From Christensenella sp. UBA7597 (GTDB lineage: Bacteria; Bacillota; Clostridia; Christensenellales; Borkfalkiaceae), in assembly GCA_002474405.1 (NCBI GenBank), contig DLQW01000028.1:1-38179 (forward strand): DNA of 38,179 nt. The letters run 5' to 3'. The translations under genes were made by a program, and so were the position numbers. Shown here piece after piece: positions 16,278 to 24,440 of the stretch; position 1 is the first letter of the stretch; every line of letters starts with the position of its first letter. The notes beneath the pieces were generated by a model. That model ran no database searches and was not told where the DNA came from. It saw only the letters and a list, made by a program, of their open reading frames with translations.

Positions 16278-18983
16278 ATGAAAAAAACGTTGTGTATCGA
16301 AGGGCTCGACTGCGCGGCATGCGCGGCGGAGCTGGAAGAAGAACTTTCGAAAATCAAGGGAATTTCTTCCGCGTCGGTATCGTTCGTGGCGCAGAAAATT
16401 TTTCTGGAATACGAAAGCGAAGAAGCGCTTGCAAAAGCGGTGGACGCAGCGAATCACTTCGAAGAAGTGAAAGTTTTGCCCGATGAAAACGAAGCGGCGG
16501 CGCCCGCGGGCGGAAAAACCTCGCTGACGATCGAAGGGCTCGACTGCGCGGCATGCGCGGCGGAACTGGAAGAGGAGCTTTCGAAAATCAAAGGGATTTC
16601 TTCCGTTTCCGTATCGTTCGTCATGCAGAAAATCGCTTTGGAATACGCCGACGAAGAGGCGCTTGAAAAGGCGATTGCCGCGGCGAACAATTTCGAAGAG
16701 GTTAAGGTGCTTGCCGACGGCAGAGGAAACGTTTACGCGAAAAACGACGAAAACGAAAGCGGCGCCGCGGGCGAAAAAATCGTTCTGAAAATCGAAAACC
16801 TGCATTGCGCGGGCTGTGCGGCGGAACTGGAAGAAATTCTGAAGAAACACGAAGGGTTATCCGGGGTTTCCGTAGATTTCGTGGGGCAGAAAATCGCGTT
16901 TACCGCAAAGGATAAAGCCGCCGTGAAAAAGGCGATCGAAACGGCGGATAAATTTGAAAAAGTACACGTTCTTAACGCGGAAGAAGCGCTCGGCGAAGGG
17001 CGTAACGCGGAAGATACGAAGAAAAACGCAAAAAAAAGCGCGTTTGCCGAAAATAAAAAGCAGCTGATTCCCATTGTGTTTTCGGCGGTGTTCTTTCTGG
17101 CGGGCGTGTTGCTTGCCAAATGTTTCGATTTCACTGCCACGCGTGTGATTTCGTACGTGTGCTATGCCGTGGCTTACTTCTCCGTGGGCTGGAGCGTGCT
17201 TGTTTCCACGGTGAAAAATATCGCGAAAGGAAGAATTTTCGACGAAAACTTTTTAATGACGATCGCTTCCGTGGGCGCGGTGCTTCTGGGCGATTACGCC
17301 GAAGGCGTTGCCGTTATGCTTTTGTATCAGCTGGGCGAATGGCTGCAGGCGGTGGCGGTGGGTTCGTCCCGTCGTTCCGTAACCGATCTGATGGCGCTTA
17401 AAAGCGAAAGCGCGAATCTGGTGAAAACCGGGGAAAACGGCGAAGAAGAAATAGAAATCGTCGCGCCCGAAAAACTGAAAGTCGGCGACGTGGTGCTGGT
17501 GCGCGCGGGTGAAAAAATTCCCTGCGACGGCGTTGTCGTCAGCGAAAAAGCCGCGCTCGATACGAAATCTTTAACGGGCGAAGCGGAAATCAGAACGCTG
17601 AAAACGGGCGAAGAGGCGCTTTCGGGCTGCATCAACGCGGGCGGCGTGTTCCGTATGCGCATCACCAAAGAATATAAAGACAGCGCCGTGAAGCGCATTC
17701 TCGATTTGATGGAAAATTCCACGGCGCAAAAGGCGCAGAGCGAAAAATTCATCACGAAATTTTCGCGTTACTATACGCCGATCGTTTGTATTTCCGCGCT
17801 TGCTGTGGCTTTTCTGTTGCCGCTGATCGACGTGTTCAAGGGCGCAAGCTACTTTACGAATTTTGCGCGCTGGACGAGCGCGGCGCTCAATTTCCTTGTC
17901 ATTTCCTGCCCGTGCGCGCTGATTATTTCCGTGCCGCTCACCTATTTCTGCGGGCTCGGCGCCTGTGCGAGAGAGGGCGTGCTGGTGAAAGGTTCCACGT
18001 ATCTCGACGCGCTTGCCAAAGCGGAAATCATTGCGCTGGATAAGACGGGCACGCTTACGAAAGGCGATTTTTCCGTAACGAAAGTGCACGAAAACGCGCC
18101 GTTCACGGCGCGCGAAGTGCTGGCGTTCGCCGCCGCGGCGGAAAAGAATTCCACGCACCCCCTCGCCAAAGCGTTTGCCGCCGCAGGTTCGGCGGAAGAG
18201 GACGCTAGAGCGTACGCGGCGCTTTCCGCGGAAGAAATCGCGGGCAACGGCATCAAAGCCGCTCTGAAAGATAAAGCGGGCAACACGTACGAAGTGCTTT
18301 GCGGCAAAGCGGCGTTCTTAAAGAACGAGGGCGTCGCCGTAACCGAAACGCAAAGCGTGTGCACGGTGGTGTACGTTTCCGTCAACGGAAAGTTCGCGGG
18401 CTGCGCTGAAATCGGCGATTCGCTGCGCCCCACCGCGAAGAACGCGATTCGGGAACTGAAAGAAACGGGCGTGAAAAAAGCGGTGATGCTTACGGGCGAC
18501 TCCGCGGGGCGCGCCGAAAGCGTGGCGAAAGAAGCCGGGCTGGACGACTGGAAAGCGGGGCTTCTGCCGGACGACAAACTGACGGCGGCGGAAGAACTTA
18601 AAAAAGAGGGCACGCTCATCTACGTGGGCGACGGCATCAACGACGCGCCCGTGATGGCGTGCGCGGACTGCGCCGTATCCATGGGCAAACTGGGCGCGGC
18701 GGCAGCCGTGGAAGCCAGCGATCTGGTGCTGATTTCCGATGACTTGTCCGCGCTTGCCACGGGCAGAAAAACGGCGAAAAAGACGCAGAGAATCGTTAAA
18801 CAGAACATCGCGTTCTCTATTTGCTGCAAGGTGGCGTTCCTGATCGGTTCGATTGCGAACATTATTCCCTTGTGGCTTGCGGTGTTTGCGGACGTAGGCG
18901 TGATGATGCTGGCGGTACTCAACGCGCTGAGAATGTCGCGCGTGGGACTGAAGAAAGCGGAAAAGAACGGAGAAAAGGCATAA
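16278..18983 (+). CDS. cadA: P1B-type heavy-metal (Zn/Cd/Pb-like) exporting ATPase
   Basis: A 901-residue metal pump of the inner membrane. Three N-terminal heavy-metal-associated domains carry CxxC sites (CAAC, CAAC and CAGC; about residues 1-70, 78-150 and 165-235). The core has the transmembrane metal site C544-P-C546, the phosphorylated aspartate D588 in DKTGTLTKG, the HPLAKA motif and GDGINDAP. The last membrane region has ADVGVMMLAVLNALRM, the Asp-containing signature of the Zn/Cd/Pb (P1B-2) group rather than the Cu group. Regulation is through the upstream arsR and its operator. The gene is followed by rdgB after two bases. The first two HMA domains are near copies at the DNA level. 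Confidence 0.93.
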   Translation: MKKTLCIEGLDCAACAAELEEELSKIKGISSASVSFVAQKIFLEYESEEALAKAVDAANHFEEVKVLPDENEAAAPAGGKTSLTIEGLDCAACAAELEEELSKIKGISSVSVSFVMQKIALEYADEEALEKAIAAANNFEEVKVLADGRGNVYAKNDENESGAAGEKIVLKIENLHCAGCAAELEEILKKHEGLSGVSVDFVGQKIAFTAKDKAAVKKAIETADKFEKVHVLNAEEALGEGRNAEDTKKNAKKSAFAENKKQLIPIVFSAVFFLAGVLLAKCFDFTATRVISYVCYAVAYFSVGWSVLVSTVKNIAKGRIFDENFLMTIASVGAVLLGDYAEGVAVMLLYQLGEWLQAVAVGSSRRSVTDLMALKSESANLVKTGENGEEEIEIVAPEKLKVGDVVLVRAGEKIPCDGVVVSEKAALDTKSLTGEAEIRTLKTGEEALSGCINAGGVFRMRITKEYKDSAVKRILDLMENSTAQKAQSEKFITKFSRYYTPIVCISALAVAFLLPLIDVFKGASYFTNFARWTSAALNFLVISCPCALIISVPLTYFCGLGACAREGVLVKGSTYLDALAKAEIIALDKTGTLTKGDFSVTKVHENAPFTAREVLAFAAAAEKNSTHPLAKAFAAAGSAEEDARAYAALSAEEIAGNGIKAALKDKAGNTYEVLCGKAAFLKNEGVAVTETQSVCTVVYVSVNGKFAGCAEIGDSLRPTAKNAIRELKETGVKKAVMLTGDSAGRAESVAKEAGLDDWKAGLLPDDKLTAAEELKKEGTLIYVGDGINDAPVMACADCAVSMGKLGAAAAVEASDLVLISDDLSALATGRKTAKKTQRIVKQNIAFSICCKVAFLIGSIANIIPLWLAVFADVGVMMLAVLNALRMSRVGLKKAEKNGEKA

Positions 18984-18985
18984 AC

Positions 18986-19591
18986 ATGAAGCCGGAAACT
19001 TTGGTAATTGCCACGGGCAACAAACATAAATTGCAGGAAATACAGGCGATTTTCAAGGACGTGCGCGTGGTTTCCGCCCGCGAAGCGGGCTACTTCGGCG
19101 ACCCCGAAGAAACGGGCGCTACGTTTGAAGAAAACGCGATCATCAAGGCGCGGGCGGCGGCGGAGGCGCTGAACCAGCCCGCTCTCGCCGACGACAGCGG
19201 GCTGTGCGTGGCGGCGCTTGGCGGCGCGCCCGGCATTTACAGCGCGAGGTACGCGGGCGGGCACGGCGACGATAAGAAAAACCGCGAAAAATTGCTTGCC
19301 GAACTCGGCGACGAGAAAAACCGCGCGGCGTATTTCCGTTCGGCGGTGGCGCTGTGCTTTCCGCAGAGTATGGGCGGAAAAACGATTACGGCAACGGGCG
19401 ATACGCACGGCAGAATTTTAACGCGCGAAGAGGGCGAAAACGGGTTCGGCTACGATTGCCTGTTTTACAGCGACGATTTAAACAAGAGCTTCGGCGTAGC
19501 CGACGCGGCGGAAAAGAACGCGGTTTCGCACCGCTTCCGCGCGTTGACGGCGCTGAAAGAAAAGCTGGAAAGCGAGGATGAAAAGCAATGA
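18986..19591 (+). CDS. rdgB: XTP/dITP diphosphatase RdgB (HAM1 family)
   Basis: This house-cleaning pyrophosphatase removes non-canonical purine nucleotides such as dITP and XTP before they enter DNA. The 201-residue protein has the N-terminal ATGNKHKLQEI nucleotide-binding motif, TFEENAIIKA, the catalytic DDSGLCVAALGGAPGIYSAR segment and GENGFGYDCLF. The ATG at 18986 is chosen because it starts the conserved core and sits two bases after the ATPase stop. It overlaps the next gene by four bases (ATGA). RdgB with a YfcE-like phosphoesterase is a familiar pair; linkage to metal export is probably only transcriptional. Confidence 0.95.
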   Translation: MKPETLVIATGNKHKLQEIQAIFKDVRVVSAREAGYFGDPEETGATFEENAIIKARAAAEALNQPALADDSGLCVAALGGAPGIYSARYAGGHGDDKKNREKLLAELGDEKNRAAYFRSAVALCFPQSMGGKTITATGDTHGRILTREEGENGFGYDCLFYSDDLNKSFGVADAAEKNAVSHRFRALTALKEKLESEDEKQ

Positions 19592-20058
19592 AAACGGTAG
19601 TGGTGATTTCCGATACGCACGGGCATAAAGAAAATTTATCGGCGATCGCGCGCGTGCTGGACGAGGCGGATTATATCTTTCACCTCGGCGACGGCAGATA
19701 CGATATGCGCGATCTGGAAGAAAAATATCCCGACAAGGTGTATACGTTCAAGGGTAACTGCGATTTGTGCGGGGGCTTGCGCGAAGCGGAAATCGAAATA
19801 GAGGGCGTAAAAATTTTTGCCTGCCACGGCGATATGTACCGCGTAAAAAGCGAGCCGTTCACGCTTGCGGTAGAAGCGAAAAAGCGCGGCGCTTCCGTGG
19901 CGCTTTACGGGCACACGCACAACGCGGCGATAGAAGAAATCGGAGGCGTTACGCTTGTTTGTCCGGGCACAATGAAATTTCCGCTGTACGCGGGCGGCAC
20001 GTACGCGTATCTCGTCGTCTGCGGCGATAAATGCACGGCTACCATCGTAGGCGGGTGA
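19588..20058 (+). CDS. YfcE/MJ0936-family metallophosphoesterase
   Basis: A 156-residue calcineurin-like phosphoesterase. The metal ligands are visible in SDTHGH, HLGDG, KGNCD, ACHGD and GHTH, in the order typical of the YfcE/MJ0936 family. Members are cyclic-phosphodiester or broad phosphodiesterases, and the natural substrate is not known. It overlaps rdgB by four bases and is followed within 15 bases by a strong terminator, so it ends the arsR-cadA transcript. Length is on the short side but complete. Confidence 0.9.
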   Translation: MKTVVVISDTHGHKENLSAIARVLDEADYIFHLGDGRYDMRDLEEKYPDKVYTFKGNCDLCGGLREAEIEIEGVKIFACHGDMYRVKSEPFTLAVEAKKRGASVALYGHTHNAAIEEIGGVTLVCPGTMKFPLYAGGTYAYLVVCGDKCTATIVGG

Positions 20059-20072
20059 AAACGAAAAACGAT

Positions 20073-20118
20073 AAACTTCCGGCTTTCGCGAAATTTTGCG
20101 CAAGCCGGAGTTTTTTTT
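20073..20118 (+). terminator. Intrinsic terminator after the phosphoesterase gene
   Basis: The stem AAACTTCCGGCTT pairs with AAGCCGGAGTTT (one bulged base) around a loop that can itself pair (CGCGAAATTTTGCG), followed by eight T. It closes the arsR-cadA-rdgB-phosphoesterase transcript. Confidence 0.88.
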
Positions 20119-20145
20119 GCGGAAAAAGCGGCATACTTATATAAA
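20117..20145 (+). promoter_or_regulatory. Candidate promoter of the phosphate transporter gene
   Basis: TTGCGG (20117-20122) and TATAAA (20140-20145) are 17 bases apart. The -35 overlaps the last T of the upstream terminator. The matches are moderate, so the assignment is tentative. Confidence 0.4.
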
Positions 20146-20177
20146 AGACAAGCAAGGGCACGGGAGGGTAAAGTAAA

Positions 20178-21224
20178 ATGTCGCTATCGGAATTTTTCGC
20201 GCAGCTTTCGCATACTCCCGCGCTGTGGGTAACTTCGGTATTAACGCTCGGCGTGATTCTGGTGAACGGCTGGACGGACGCGCCGAACGCCATCGCCACC
20301 TGCGTGGTAACGCGCGCCATGCGCCCCCGTCCCGCCATACTGATGGCGGCGCTTTGCAATTTTGCGGGCGTGCTGTTTATGACGATTATATCTCCGCGCG
20401 TAGCCGAAACGATTTTTCATATGGTGGATTTCGGCACGGACGCGCGCGCGGCGCAGATCGCGCTTTCGGCTGCGATGCTTTCCATCGTGGCGTGGGCGGT
20501 GTTCGCGTGGGCGTTCGGCATTCCCACCAGCGAATCGCACGCGCTGATTGCGGGGCTTACCGGTTCGGCGATTGCCATGCACGGCAATTTCAGCGGCGTA
20601 AATGGCGCGGAATGGGCAAAAGTCCTTTACGGGCTTGTGTTTTCGGTGGTATTCGGCTTCGCGCTGGGCTTTTTCTTTACGAAAGCGTTGCAGAAAATTT
20701 GTAAGAACGCGGATTATCGCCGCGCCAACGCGTTCTTCGATAAAGGACAGGTAGCCGCCGCGGCGGGCACGGCGTTTATGCACGGCGCGCAGGACGGGCA
20801 GAAGTTTATGGGCGTATTTCTCCTCGGCATCGCGCTGTGCGGCGGAGATACGCGGGCGGCGGCAACCGAAATTCCGCTGTGGCTGATGATATTATGTTCG
20901 GCGGTGATGGGGCTGGGCACGTCGATCGGCGGAATGAAAATCATCAAAGCGGTGGGCATGGACATGGTGAAAATAGAAAAATATCAGGGATTCGCCGCGG
21001 ATATTTCGGCGACGGCGGGGCTGCTTGCGTGTTCGCTGCTGGGCATGCCCGTATCCACCACGCACGCGAAAACCACGGCGATTATGGGCGCGGGCGCGGC
21101 GAAACGCAGAAAATCGGTGAATTTTTCCGTGGCGAAAGAAATGCTGCTTACCTGGGTGCTCACTTTTCCGGGCTGCGGCGCGATAGGGTACCTCGTAACC
21201 AAACTGTTCGTGCGCGTGTTTTAG
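20178..21224 (+). CDS. pit: Pit-type inorganic phosphate transporter
   Basis: A PiT-family low-affinity phosphate carrier of the cytoplasmic membrane. The 348-residue protein has the two inverted family signatures: VNGWTDAPNAIAT and PTSESHALIAG in the first half, and MHGAQDGQKFMG and GMPVSTTHAKTTAI in the second. About ten hydrophobic segments alternate with short loops. Ribosome binding site GGGAGG precedes the ATG. It is followed after 73 bases by a DUF47/PhoU-like gene, the standard partner. The metal-phosphate substrate form is not decidable from sequence. Confidence 0.93.
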   Translation: MSLSEFFAQLSHTPALWVTSVLTLGVILVNGWTDAPNAIATCVVTRAMRPRPAILMAALCNFAGVLFMTIISPRVAETIFHMVDFGTDARAAQIALSAAMLSIVAWAVFAWAFGIPTSESHALIAGLTGSAIAMHGNFSGVNGAEWAKVLYGLVFSVVFGFALGFFFTKALQKICKNADYRRANAFFDKGQVAAAAGTAFMHGAQDGQKFMGVFLLGIALCGGDTRAAATEIPLWLMILCSAVMGLGTSIGGMKIIKAVGMDMVKIEKYQGFAADISATAGLLACSLLGMPVSTTHAKTTAIMGAGAAKRRKSVNFSVAKEMLLTWVLTFPGCGAIGYLVTKLFVRVF

Positions 21225-21297
21225 CCGCTCGCACGCGTTTTCAACAATCTGCGGAGAAAAAGCATACGATAAGGAAGGACAAAAAAGGGAAAAAACA

Positions 21298-21921
21298 ATG
21301 AAATCAAAGAAAAAGTTCGATTATTTCGCTTCGCTGTGCCGCATGGCGGAATTTGCCGCCGAAGAAGCGCGGCTGCTGGGAAGATTCGCGAAAAATTTCG
21401 CTTACGAAAAAACAGCCGAGCTGCGCGCCGCCACGCATGCGACGGAACGGCGGTGCGACGAAGAAAAACACGCGTTTTCCGCGGCGTTGCTGCGCGAATT
21501 TCTGCCGCCCGTCGATCGGGAAGATTTGCTTACGCTCGCCCGCGCGGCAGACGATCTGGCGGACGACGTGGACGGCGTGGCGGCGTTTTTATATATGGCG
21601 GACATCAAATCGCTGCGCGCCGACGCGGCGGATTTTACCGCTCTGCTTTCGGAAGCATGCGAAAAAGCGGCGGAGATGCTGGGCGAACTGAAAAATCTGA
21701 ACAAACCGGCACGGCTGAACGAACTGATTGCGGAAGTGAACGAAATAGAAAAGCGCGGCGACGTGCTGTACGAACGGGCGGTGCGCGCGCTGTCCGTGGA
21801 AAGCCGTTCCACGCGCGAAGTGATCGAGTGGCGGGATATTTACAAAAAATTCGAACGCTGCTTCAACGCGGCGGAAGCGCTGGCGGACGCGGCGGAAACG
21901 GCGGTTCTGAAAAATTCGTAA
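21298..21921 (+). CDS. DUF47/PhoU-like accessory protein of the Pit transporter
   Basis: A 207-residue all-helical protein of the DUF47 (PhoU_div, YkaA/TM1734-like) family, usually encoded beside Pit transporters and thought to modulate them. Visible hallmarks are the helical repeats with DDLADDVDGVAAFL and the EVNEIEKRGDVLYERAVRAL segment, where acidic residues form metal-cluster ligands in the PhoU fold. It probably acts at the cytoplasmic face of the membrane. It is preceded by the phosphate transporter and followed by a terminator, so the two genes form a small operon. Confidence 0.9.
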   Translation: MKSKKKFDYFASLCRMAEFAAEEARLLGRFAKNFAYEKTAELRAATHATERRCDEEKHAFSAALLREFLPPVDREDLLTLARAADDLADDVDGVAAFLYMADIKSLRADAADFTALLSEACEKAAEMLGELKNLNKPARLNELIAEVNEIEKRGDVLYERAVRALSVESRSTREVIEWRDIYKKFERCFNAAEALADAAETAVLKNS

Positions 21922-21959
21922 AACCGCGTGCGGAAAAATAACGCGTGCGGAAGAATAAA

Positions 21960-22007
21960 AAACAACGCCCGCAACAAACAACGCCCGCAACAAACAACGC
22001 CCGCAAC
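21960..22007. repeat. Three exact tandem copies of a 16-base repeat
   Basis: The unit AAACAACGCCCGCAAC is present three times in a row with no changes, followed by a broken fourth copy (AAACGCGG). It lies between the DUF47 gene and its terminator. It has no spacers and is therefore not a CRISPR. Slippage during replication is the simplest origin. Confidence 0.9.
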
Positions 22008-22084
22008 AAACGCGGGGCGGGCGGCAGAACCGCGGCGAACAGGCGGCAGAACGGCGAAGCGGCGAAAAATTCAAAGACGTGAAG

Positions 22085-22110
22085 AAAAAGGGAGAATCTC
22101 CCTTTTTTTT
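22085..22110 (+). terminator. Intrinsic terminator after the DUF47 gene
   Basis: AAAAAGGGA and TCCCTTTTT form a stem with a 5-base loop (extendable by GA/TC) and end in eight T. It separates the phosphate operon from the LysR gene. Confidence 0.88.
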
Positions 22111-22152
22111 CTGCTTTTTACACAAACCCCTGAAAAGTCTGCGCGCCGATTC

Positions 22153-22181
22153 TTGACAAATCGCCGAAAATGCTGTAAAAT
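22153..22181 (+). promoter_or_regulatory. Sigma-A promoter of the LysR-family gene
   Basis: TTGACA (22153-22158) and TAAAAT (22176-22181) with a 17-base spacer, the strongest match in this half of the window. Its expected start site near 22188 rules out translation from the upstream in-frame GTG at 22187 and supports the ATG at 22235. Confidence 0.88.
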
Positions 22182-22234
22182 AATAAGTGAAAGAATATAA
22201 ACGGCGGAAAAGCAACGGCGAGGAGATACGGAAG

Positions 22235-23161
22235 ATGAACATCGTATATTTGAAATATGCGGCGGCTGTGGCGAAAGCGGGGTCGCTTTCCAAGGCGGCG
22301 GAAGAACTTGCCGTGGCGCAGCCTAACCTGTCGCGCGCCATAAAAGAACTTGAAAAAGAGCTGGACATCACCATTTTCGACCGCAAGCCCAAGGGCATTG
22401 TTTTAACGCCGGACGGCGAACGCCTGTTAAGCCGCGGCAGACTGATTATCCGGGATATCGAAAAGCTGGAAACGGAATTTAAAAACAAAGGCGGCGAAAA
22501 AGCCGTGTTTTCCCTTTCCGCCGCCCGCGCCGATTATATCGCCGAAGCGTTCGCGCGGTTTTCCCGTTCGCTTACGAGGGCGGCGCGCTGCGAGGCGTAT
22601 TATAAAGAAACCAACGCGCTGCGCACGCTTTCCAACGTGCTGGAAAAGGAGTATCGGCTGGGCATTATCCGCTATGCCGCTTCGTACGATAAAGAGGCGA
22701 AAGAAATGCTGGAAAGCAAAAATCTTACGTGCGAACTGATTGCGGAATTCCGCGCGCGGATTACGATAAGCAAAACTTCGCCGCTCGCTTTGTCCGACGA
22801 AATCAAGGAGTCCGATCTTGCCAACTATACGGAGGTGGCGTACGGCGATCCGTACGTGCCTTCGGTATCTTTAACCGAAATCAAAAAAGAGGAGCTGCCG
22901 GAGGGCACGGAGCGCAGAATTTTCGTTTTCGAACGCGCGGGCGCTTTGCGGCTGGTTGCCGAAAACGAGGAAGCGTATATGTTCGCTTCGCCGCTTTCGG
23001 AAGCCACGCTTTCCCGTTACGATCTGGTGCAACGCGTATGTAAAAGTCCGAAGAAAATCTATCGCGACGTGCTCGTCTATCCGAAAAACTACGCGCTCAC
23101 CGCGCAGGATAAGGCGTTCGTAACCTGCCTCTGCGAAGAAAAACGCAAGCTGTTCCGCTGA
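22235..23161 (+). CDS. LysR-family transcriptional regulator
   Basis: A 308-residue regulator with an N-terminal winged helix-turn-helix (residues about 1-60, AGSLSKAAEELAVAQPNLSRA followed by KELEKELDITIFDR) and a C-terminal periplasmic-binding-like effector domain. The start is set by AGGAG at 22221-22225 and by the promoter position. It stands alone: no divergently transcribed partner gene lies upstream, as many LysR proteins have, because the neighbouring gene is on the same strand. The effector and targets cannot be deduced. The following kinase gene has its own promoter. Confidence 0.92.
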   Translation: MNIVYLKYAAAVAKAGSLSKAAEELAVAQPNLSRAIKELEKELDITIFDRKPKGIVLTPDGERLLSRGRLIIRDIEKLETEFKNKGGEKAVFSLSAARADYIAEAFARFSRSLTRAARCEAYYKETNALRTLSNVLEKEYRLGIIRYAASYDKEAKEMLESKNLTCELIAEFRARITISKTSPLALSDEIKESDLANYTEVAYGDPYVPSVSLTEIKKEELPEGTERRIFVFERAGALRLVAENEEAYMFASPLSEATLSRYDLVQRVCKSPKKIYRDVLVYPKNYALTAQDKAFVTCLCEEKRKLFR

Positions 23162-23185
23162 TTTTTTCCGCCCGCGGCGTAAAAA

Positions 23186-23207
23186 GCCATATCATAAACG
23201 ATATGGC
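23186..23207. repeat. Perfect inverted repeat between LysR and kinase genes
   Basis: GCCATATC and GATATGGC form an exact 8-base palindrome around a 6-base loop. No T run follows on the plus strand. On the minus strand it is followed by TTTTT, so it resembles an antisense-facing terminator. It could equally be a dimeric regulator site upstream of the kinase promoter. Confidence 0.6.
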
Positions 23208-23225
23208 GATATAAAAAACGGGTAT

Positions 23226-23254
23226 TTGCATTTTTTATTCCGTCGTGATATAAT
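23226..23254 (+). promoter_or_regulatory. Sigma-A promoter of the kinase gene
   Basis: TTGCAT (23226-23231) and a perfect TATAAT (23249-23254) are 17 bases apart, about 40 bases before the ATG of the kinase. It may also drive the hydrogenase cluster downstream, since no clear terminator lies between them. Confidence 0.7.
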
Positions 23255-23292
23255 AAAACCGACGAAAATTTTGAAAAGGAGGGTTCCCCCGG

Positions 23293-24045
23293 ATGAATCT
23301 TGACAGAGTGATTGCCGTGCGCACGCAGAAAACGGTGTATAAAGACGGCGAAGAAAGCGTGAAAGTATTCGGCGGGGAGTATTCCGCGGCGGACGTTTTA
23401 AGCGAAGCGCTTTGCCTTGCGCGTGCGGCGGAAGCGGGAATCCGCGTACCCGAAGTGCGTGCGGTGGAAAAGACGGACGGCAGATGGGCGATCGTAACGG
23501 AATACATTTACGGGCAGACGGCGGACGCCCTGATGAAAGCGCACCCGGAAAAGCGGAAAGAATACCTCGGAAAGCTTGTTCGTCTGCAGATTTCCGTGCA
23601 CGAAAAAGCGTGCGGACTTTTGCCTCGGCTTACGGATAAAATCGGGCGCGGCATTGCGCTTGCGGAAAGTTACGGGGCGGACGGAGCCGCGCTCAACGCG
23701 CTTGTAAGTGCGTTGCCGGAAAAAAATTGTTTCTGCCACGGCGATTTCAATCCCACCAACGCGGTGTTTACGGAAGAGGGAGAGGAATATCTGCTTGATT
23801 TTTCGCACGCGGCGGCGGGCGATTCGCTTACGGACGCGGCGATTACGTATCTTTACTTTTATCTGCGCGAAGGCGAGCGGGCGGCGGAAGAATATCTCGG
23901 ACTTTTTCTTGCGGAAAGCGGCGCGGGCGAAGCGGAAGCGAAAAAGCGACTGCCGCTTGCGGCGGCGGTATGGCTGCTCCGCGCCAACGAAGAGGAAAAA
24001 GAAAAGCTGCTGCCGTTTTTGAAAAACGCGGCGGCAACGGCGTAA
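23293..24045 (+). CDS. Aminoglycoside-phosphotransferase-fold kinase
   Basis: A 250-residue protein of the APH/choline-kinase fold. The Brenner motif CHGDFNPTN supplies the catalytic aspartate and the metal-binding asparagine, and LLDFSHAAAGD supplies the second metal-binding aspartate. The N-terminal ATP-binding lobe contains VTEYIYGQTADALM. Proteins like this phosphorylate antibiotics, sugars or other small hydroxyl compounds, and nothing in the neighbourhood points to one of these, so resistance should not be assumed. Ribosome binding site AGGAGG at good distance. The gap to the ferredoxin genes is 150 bases. Confidence 0.85.
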   Translation: MNLDRVIAVRTQKTVYKDGEESVKVFGGEYSAADVLSEALCLARAAEAGIRVPEVRAVEKTDGRWAIVTEYIYGQTADALMKAHPEKRKEYLGKLVRLQISVHEKACGLLPRLTDKIGRGIALAESYGADGAALNALVSALPEKNCFCHGDFNPTNAVFTEEGEEYLLDFSHAAAGDSLTDAAITYLYFYLREGERAAEEYLGLFLAESGAGEAEAKKRLPLAAAVWLLRANEEEKEKLLPFLKNAAATA

Positions 24046-24128
24046 ACGGGCGGTAACGCAGAGGTTATAAAAAAGAAAAATCACGTTTTGCGGGGTTTGC
24101 GGGAACGTCGTAAAACGGAAAAATTTAA

Positions 24129-24161
24129 AACGGACGAAAGGGCGCGGAAGAATCGTCCGTT
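24129..24161. other. Hairpin in the leader of the hydrogenase cluster
   Basis: AACGGACGA (24129-24137) and TCGTCCGTT (24153-24161) form a 9-base stem with a 15-base loop, 35 bases before the first ferredoxin gene. It is followed by A, not T, on the plus strand, so it is not a plus-strand terminator. It may stabilise the 5' end of the mRNA or mark a minus-strand stop. Confidence 0.5.
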
Positions 24162-24195
24162 AAAAAATACGGCGCCCGGAACGGAGGAAAAAGAT

Positions 24196-24438
24196 ATGAC
24201 AAAATTAACGGTTTGCATCGGCAGTTCGTGCCATCTGAAAGGCTCTCGTCAGGTAGTGGAAATTTTTCAGGACCAGATTGAAAAGCACGGCGCGAAAGAC
24301 AAAATCGAACTCAACGGCACGTTCTGCATGGGCAGATGCCGCGAGGGCGTGTGCGTTTCTCTGAACGACGAATTCTATTCGGTTTCGCCCGAAACGGCGC
24401 AGGAATTCTTCGAAACAAAGGTGCTTGCGGGGCTGTAA
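24196..24438 (+). CDS. Thioredoxin-like [2Fe-2S] ferredoxin (first copy)
   Basis: An 80-residue protein with the thioredoxin-like ferredoxin fold seen in NuoE and HydC/HymA-type subunits. The cluster ligands are visible as the pair in CIGSSC near the N-terminus and CMGRC further on. It probably shuttles electrons to or from the hydrogenase-type proteins downstream. The ATG at 24196 with GGAGG at 24183-24187 is chosen; the longer frame upstream would start inside the leader. It is followed two bases later by a second copy of the same fold. Confidence 0.85.
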   Translation: MTKLTVCIGSSCHLKGSRQVVEIFQDQIEKHGAKDKIELNGTFCMGRCREGVCVSLNDEFYSVSPETAQEFFETKVLAGL

Positions 24439-24440
24439 TC

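Noticed and set aside
21960..22007. Possible CRISPR array
   Set aside because: Three adjacent 16-base units without spacers and no cas gene nearby.
23293..24045. Aminoglycoside resistance gene
   Set aside because: Only the general APH/choline-kinase fold is visible; no resistance-specific signature or mobile context supports antibiotic specificity.
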